From NCBI GenBank assembly GCA_025716815.1, contig JAIXMN010000016.1, positions 744,001-808,000 on the forward strand: a DNA stretch of 64,000 nucleotides. Direction: 5' to 3'. A program made the position numbers and the translations under genes. The stretch comes from Dichotomocladium elegans (Eukaryota; Mucoromycota; Mucoromycetes; Mucorales; Lichtheimiaceae). The stretch's first letter is position 1; each line of letters starts with the position of its first letter. The notes below the pieces were generated by a model, which did not search any database, was not told the origin of the DNA, and saw only the letters and a program-made list of their open reading frames with translations. Of this stretch, positions 61,112-64,000 are shown one piece after another.

Positions 61112-63760
61112 ATGTACGATCCCAAATCACCGTCATTGATGCTCTTATTATTATTGCTGCTGGCATTTGCCACGAATACATTCGGTTACAAGACCATTAT
61201 TGATGTTCTTTCGGAGGATGCGCGTTTTGAACGTCTCATTGGTTGTCTGCAGCGCACTCGACTAGTACCAGAATTCAACCGACTGGAGGCAGGAACTTTT
61301 TTTGCGCCTGATAACGCAGCCTTTGAGATGTTTGAGGGTAAAATAACCAAAGAGCTGCTGCTGTATCACCTGCTCCCGGCCCCCATGGCTGGACAAGACT
61401 TTTATCAAGGACAGGTTTTGGAATCCAAGTTAGTGCAGCCTGATCTTCTTGGGGAGGAGCATCCCGGGCAGCGGATCAAGATGACCAAGGAGGGAAGACT
61501 GGGCAAGGGCCGCGGCAAGGTCTACGTGAATGGTGTCGAGATCACAGAAAGCGACATTGCTGTTAATAATCAAACATATATCCATGCTATTGGCGAAATC
61601 CTTCAACCGCCCCGCTCCATAGGTATTATTAGACAACAGAATTATGGAAGAAAAACTTCGCGTATAGACATATTGAACGTTCCTTCTGTACCAAGTTGAT
61701 ACCCTCTTGGATAATGAGCCGCTCTACAATTTACTCGACAAGGTCAACATCACGCAGATACTCAAAGAGAGGCGGCCTTTTACTGTCTTTGTGTCTCGCG
61801 AAGAAGCACTCGGCAGTTTCAAGTCGACTGAGAAAGCATATTTGACAAGTGATTATGGTCTAGACGATCTTGGGTTGCTGCTCAAATACACAGTGATTGA
61901 GCAGCCGATTTATGCAGCCGATTTCCTTGGCGGGAACTCAACCTGTAAGTCATCTTACCCAAGCAAGGGGGGGACGCACGCATAAAAGATTGAGGTAATA
62001 GGATTAGATAAGACACTATCCGGTGAGTCCGTTGATATAAGCGTGAGCAGGGACGGGACTATCAGTGTCAATGGAAAATCCATAATCCAATCCGACATAT
62101 TGGCAGCTAATGGTACGATTCTAAGATGATCCAAAACGAATGATCCGCTAAGCTACACTTTCGATAAAGGTGTAATCCATCGGCTCGAAGAGAGTATTGT
62201 ACCTGCCACACTGAGCTTCAATCCTCGCAAGTATCTTTATGGTTTGAATAACACTAAGTTTGTTTCTTTGATGGATCGATACAATCTTGCGCACTATCTT
62301 GATAACAAGGAAGCTGTCAAATACACCTTCTTGGTACCAAAAAACGAAGATACACGTGACGAGTCAATTTCTGAAGAGCTGAAGCAAGCTTGGCTCTCTT
62401 ATCACATCTTGTCCGAGCCACGTCTGCCGAATCAACTTAGCGACCACCAGCTAGTCAACACGGAGTTCCACTCAACCCAACTGAATGGCGTCTCGCAGAA
62501 GCTGCCTGTTTACGTCGATACGGGTACTAATACCCTGAGCAGATCCATCCGCTTTTTACATTCGCGCGTACTTGAAGATCCAGGTACCGTTTGCAAAAAG
62601 GGCAAACTATCGAACTTTCTTATTGACTTGCGAGATCATGTACATATTGCAAAGAATATGTACATGGCAACGTCATATATCAATTGTCAGAATCGCTTGA
62701 ACTCCCTGGCGACGTTATTTCGACGCTGGCTGTCGACCTTGATCTTTCAACATTCATTGCTTCCCTTTATGTTTCCGAAACCGCTAATGAGATTAAGGAG
62801 ACGAAAGGCATCACATTATTTGCTCCATCGAACACGGCGTTTGAGAGCCTTGGTCTGGTAGCGCAGTATCTGATGCATCCTGCAGCCAAATCTCGCCTTC
62901 GGAATGTGCTGCAATACCATGTGGTTAAAGGAATGCTGTACAGGGAAGACATGGCTCAAGGTTTCCGCGAGCTTCCTACGCTCGTCGGCAATCAGACGAA
63001 GCTTCGCATCGGCCCCAGTCCAGACAAAAAGGATATTTTTGTCGGACCGCCGTCGCCGAATACCAGGAGCGGCACTGTTAAACAGACTGACCTTCTCATC
63101 GGCAACGGTGTGGTGCATAAGCTCGACATGGTCCAGTTTCCGATGGATTTTCAAATTAACAGCTTCGATTTGCTCGTCGGTATTGAGGCGAGTACGATGC
63201 TTGAAGTGTTAAAAAAGGCAAATATGCTCAACTTGCTTAATGAGACGGACGCAGTTGTTCTTGTGCCATCCAATCGTGCGTTTGGGAGAATCGATCTGGA
63301 TGCGTTGTTGAAAAATCAGTACGAAGTCGAAAGGCTGGCGAAGCTCCACTTCGTACCGATGCAATGGCAGGATCGGTGGAACGGTGGAGGAGGGCATTCG
63401 TTGCTGACGACGTACGCGGATTACACTGAATACCCGACGCTGTTGTCAGATCGGGACGCGGTCATCTTTGAGGAAAGCGAAACGAGGTTGGCCATCCATG
63501 TCAAGGGCCAACCCAAAGCCGGAGTGGCCGTTGTCAGGGGCATGGGAAGAACATTCGGCAGAGCCAGCGGCGGAGTGCTGCTGATTGACGAGGTGCTGAT
63601 TCCTGTGCGACGTGGCATTTTTGGTTTGCCTTGGGGATGGTCGATTGCTGTGATTACACTTATTTGTATTGCTAGTACCAGTTTCCTGGGTATCGCCGCA
63701 TACTTTGGGTACAAGCTCTACAAACGTAGGCGACTCGGATATCAACCCATTGCTGAATAA
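61112..63760 (+). CDS. Fasciclin (FAS1) domain membrane protein with five repeats
   Basis: Model: five exons, 61112-61622, 61696-61944, 62008-62112, 62170-62583, 62655-63760 (794 aa). A signal peptide is evident (SLMLLLLLLLAFATNTFG). Five FAS1-like units follow: about 26-170 (GTFFAPDNAAFEMF), 172-300 (PFTVFVSREEAL...GVIHRLEESIVP), 308-450 (YTFLVPKNED), 455-600 (GITLFAPSNTAFESL, LQYHVVKGMLY, GNGVVHKLD) and 605-735 (AVVLVPSNRAFGRID). A C-terminal TM helix (IAVITLICIASTSFLGIAAYF) is followed by a basic tail (YKRRRLGY), so it is a type I membrane protein with a luminal or extracellular adhesive region. FAS1 proteins act in adhesion; yeast vacuolar and secreted relatives exist. The ligand and exact compartment are not readable from sequence. 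Confidence 0.88.
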
Positions 63761-64000
63761 ACACCATCGTGTTTGGCACCCTCCCCCCGCCTTGTTTTCC
63801 ATCTCTCTTTTCATAGTAGCTGCTCCCGCATTCTCACATACACCGGCACATCTGCAAACGCACGAGTACATATACAACAGTCCATGGTGTCACGTACGAA
63901 ATATGCTATTGCACGGCTTCGCGTAGATGGGTTGAAGTATTAAATGTTTTTGCTGTGTGTTGTATGTAGCAGATCCCCAGAACTCATGGAATATATATTA
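63761..64000. other. 3' flank of fasciclin gene to window end
   Basis: Pyrimidine-rich then AT-rich sequence; no feature seen. Confidence 0.4.

Overview
The window is nuclear DNA of a filamentous fungus. Genes carry many short introns (about 50-140 bp, GT..AG, branch sites of CTAAC/CTGAC type). The presenilin and the WRKY/GCM1-type zinc-finger protein, both of which I regard as absent from most Dikarya, together with a Mucoromycota-style Tc1/IS630 transposon family, suggest an early-diverging lineage, most likely Mucoromycota (Mucorales-like). The genus is not determined. I see no tRNA, rRNA or CRISPR.

Layout. 0-1.2 kb: 3' end of a non-LTR retrotransposon. 4.3-4.85 kb: eroded Tc1/IS630 remnant. 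5.3-6.75 kb (-): glutamine-rich zinc-finger transcription factor. 6.75-11.2 kb: gene-poor. 11.2-12.85 kb: F-box/LRR protein. 13.1-14.1 kb: small Mis14/NSL1-like kinetochore protein. 14.3-17.6 kb: Iml2/TTC39-family protein. 18.7-21.3 kb: heat-shock factor. 21.3-22.9 kb: transposon copy B. 23-26.1 kb: NOC3 ribosome-assembly factor. 28.7-32.9 kb: ABCB full transporter. 33.2-34.9 kb: transposon copy C. 35.2-37.2 kb (-): ArfGAP-UBA endocytic protein. 38.3-40.5 kb: transposon copy D, inverted relative to C. 41.1-41.9 kb: rearranged copy E. 42.0-46.7 kb: compact run of exosome CSL4, a MYST acetyltransferase and ethanolamine-phosphate cytidylyltransferase. 47.7-50.0 kb: presenilin with an N-terminal MYND finger. 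50.4-50.9 kb: remnant F. 52.9-54.2 kb: threonine aldolase. 54.9-59.1 kb: tandem pair of MFS transporters. 59.7-61.05 kb: transposon copy H. 61.1-63.8 kb: membrane protein with five fasciclin domains.

The most unusual object is the gene at 47748-50000. A canonical MYND zinc finger is joined by a well-formed 84-nt intron, whose branch site overlaps the only intervening in-frame stop, to a complete presenilin carrying GLGD and PAL motifs. The first catalytic Asp sits in WD instead of YD. I know of no described MYND-presenilin architecture. Also notable are an ArfGAP with three 16-residue repeats, each containing an Ark1/Prk1-type LxxQxTG motif plus NPF motifs, and a transposon family whose copies B, C and D share the same apparent frameshift. 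Most genes are unrelated housekeeping functions; the only evident functional or evolutionary cluster is the tandem MFS pair.

Exon boundaries were derived by hand from splice-site consensus, reading-frame continuity and recalled family conservation. No similarity search was run.
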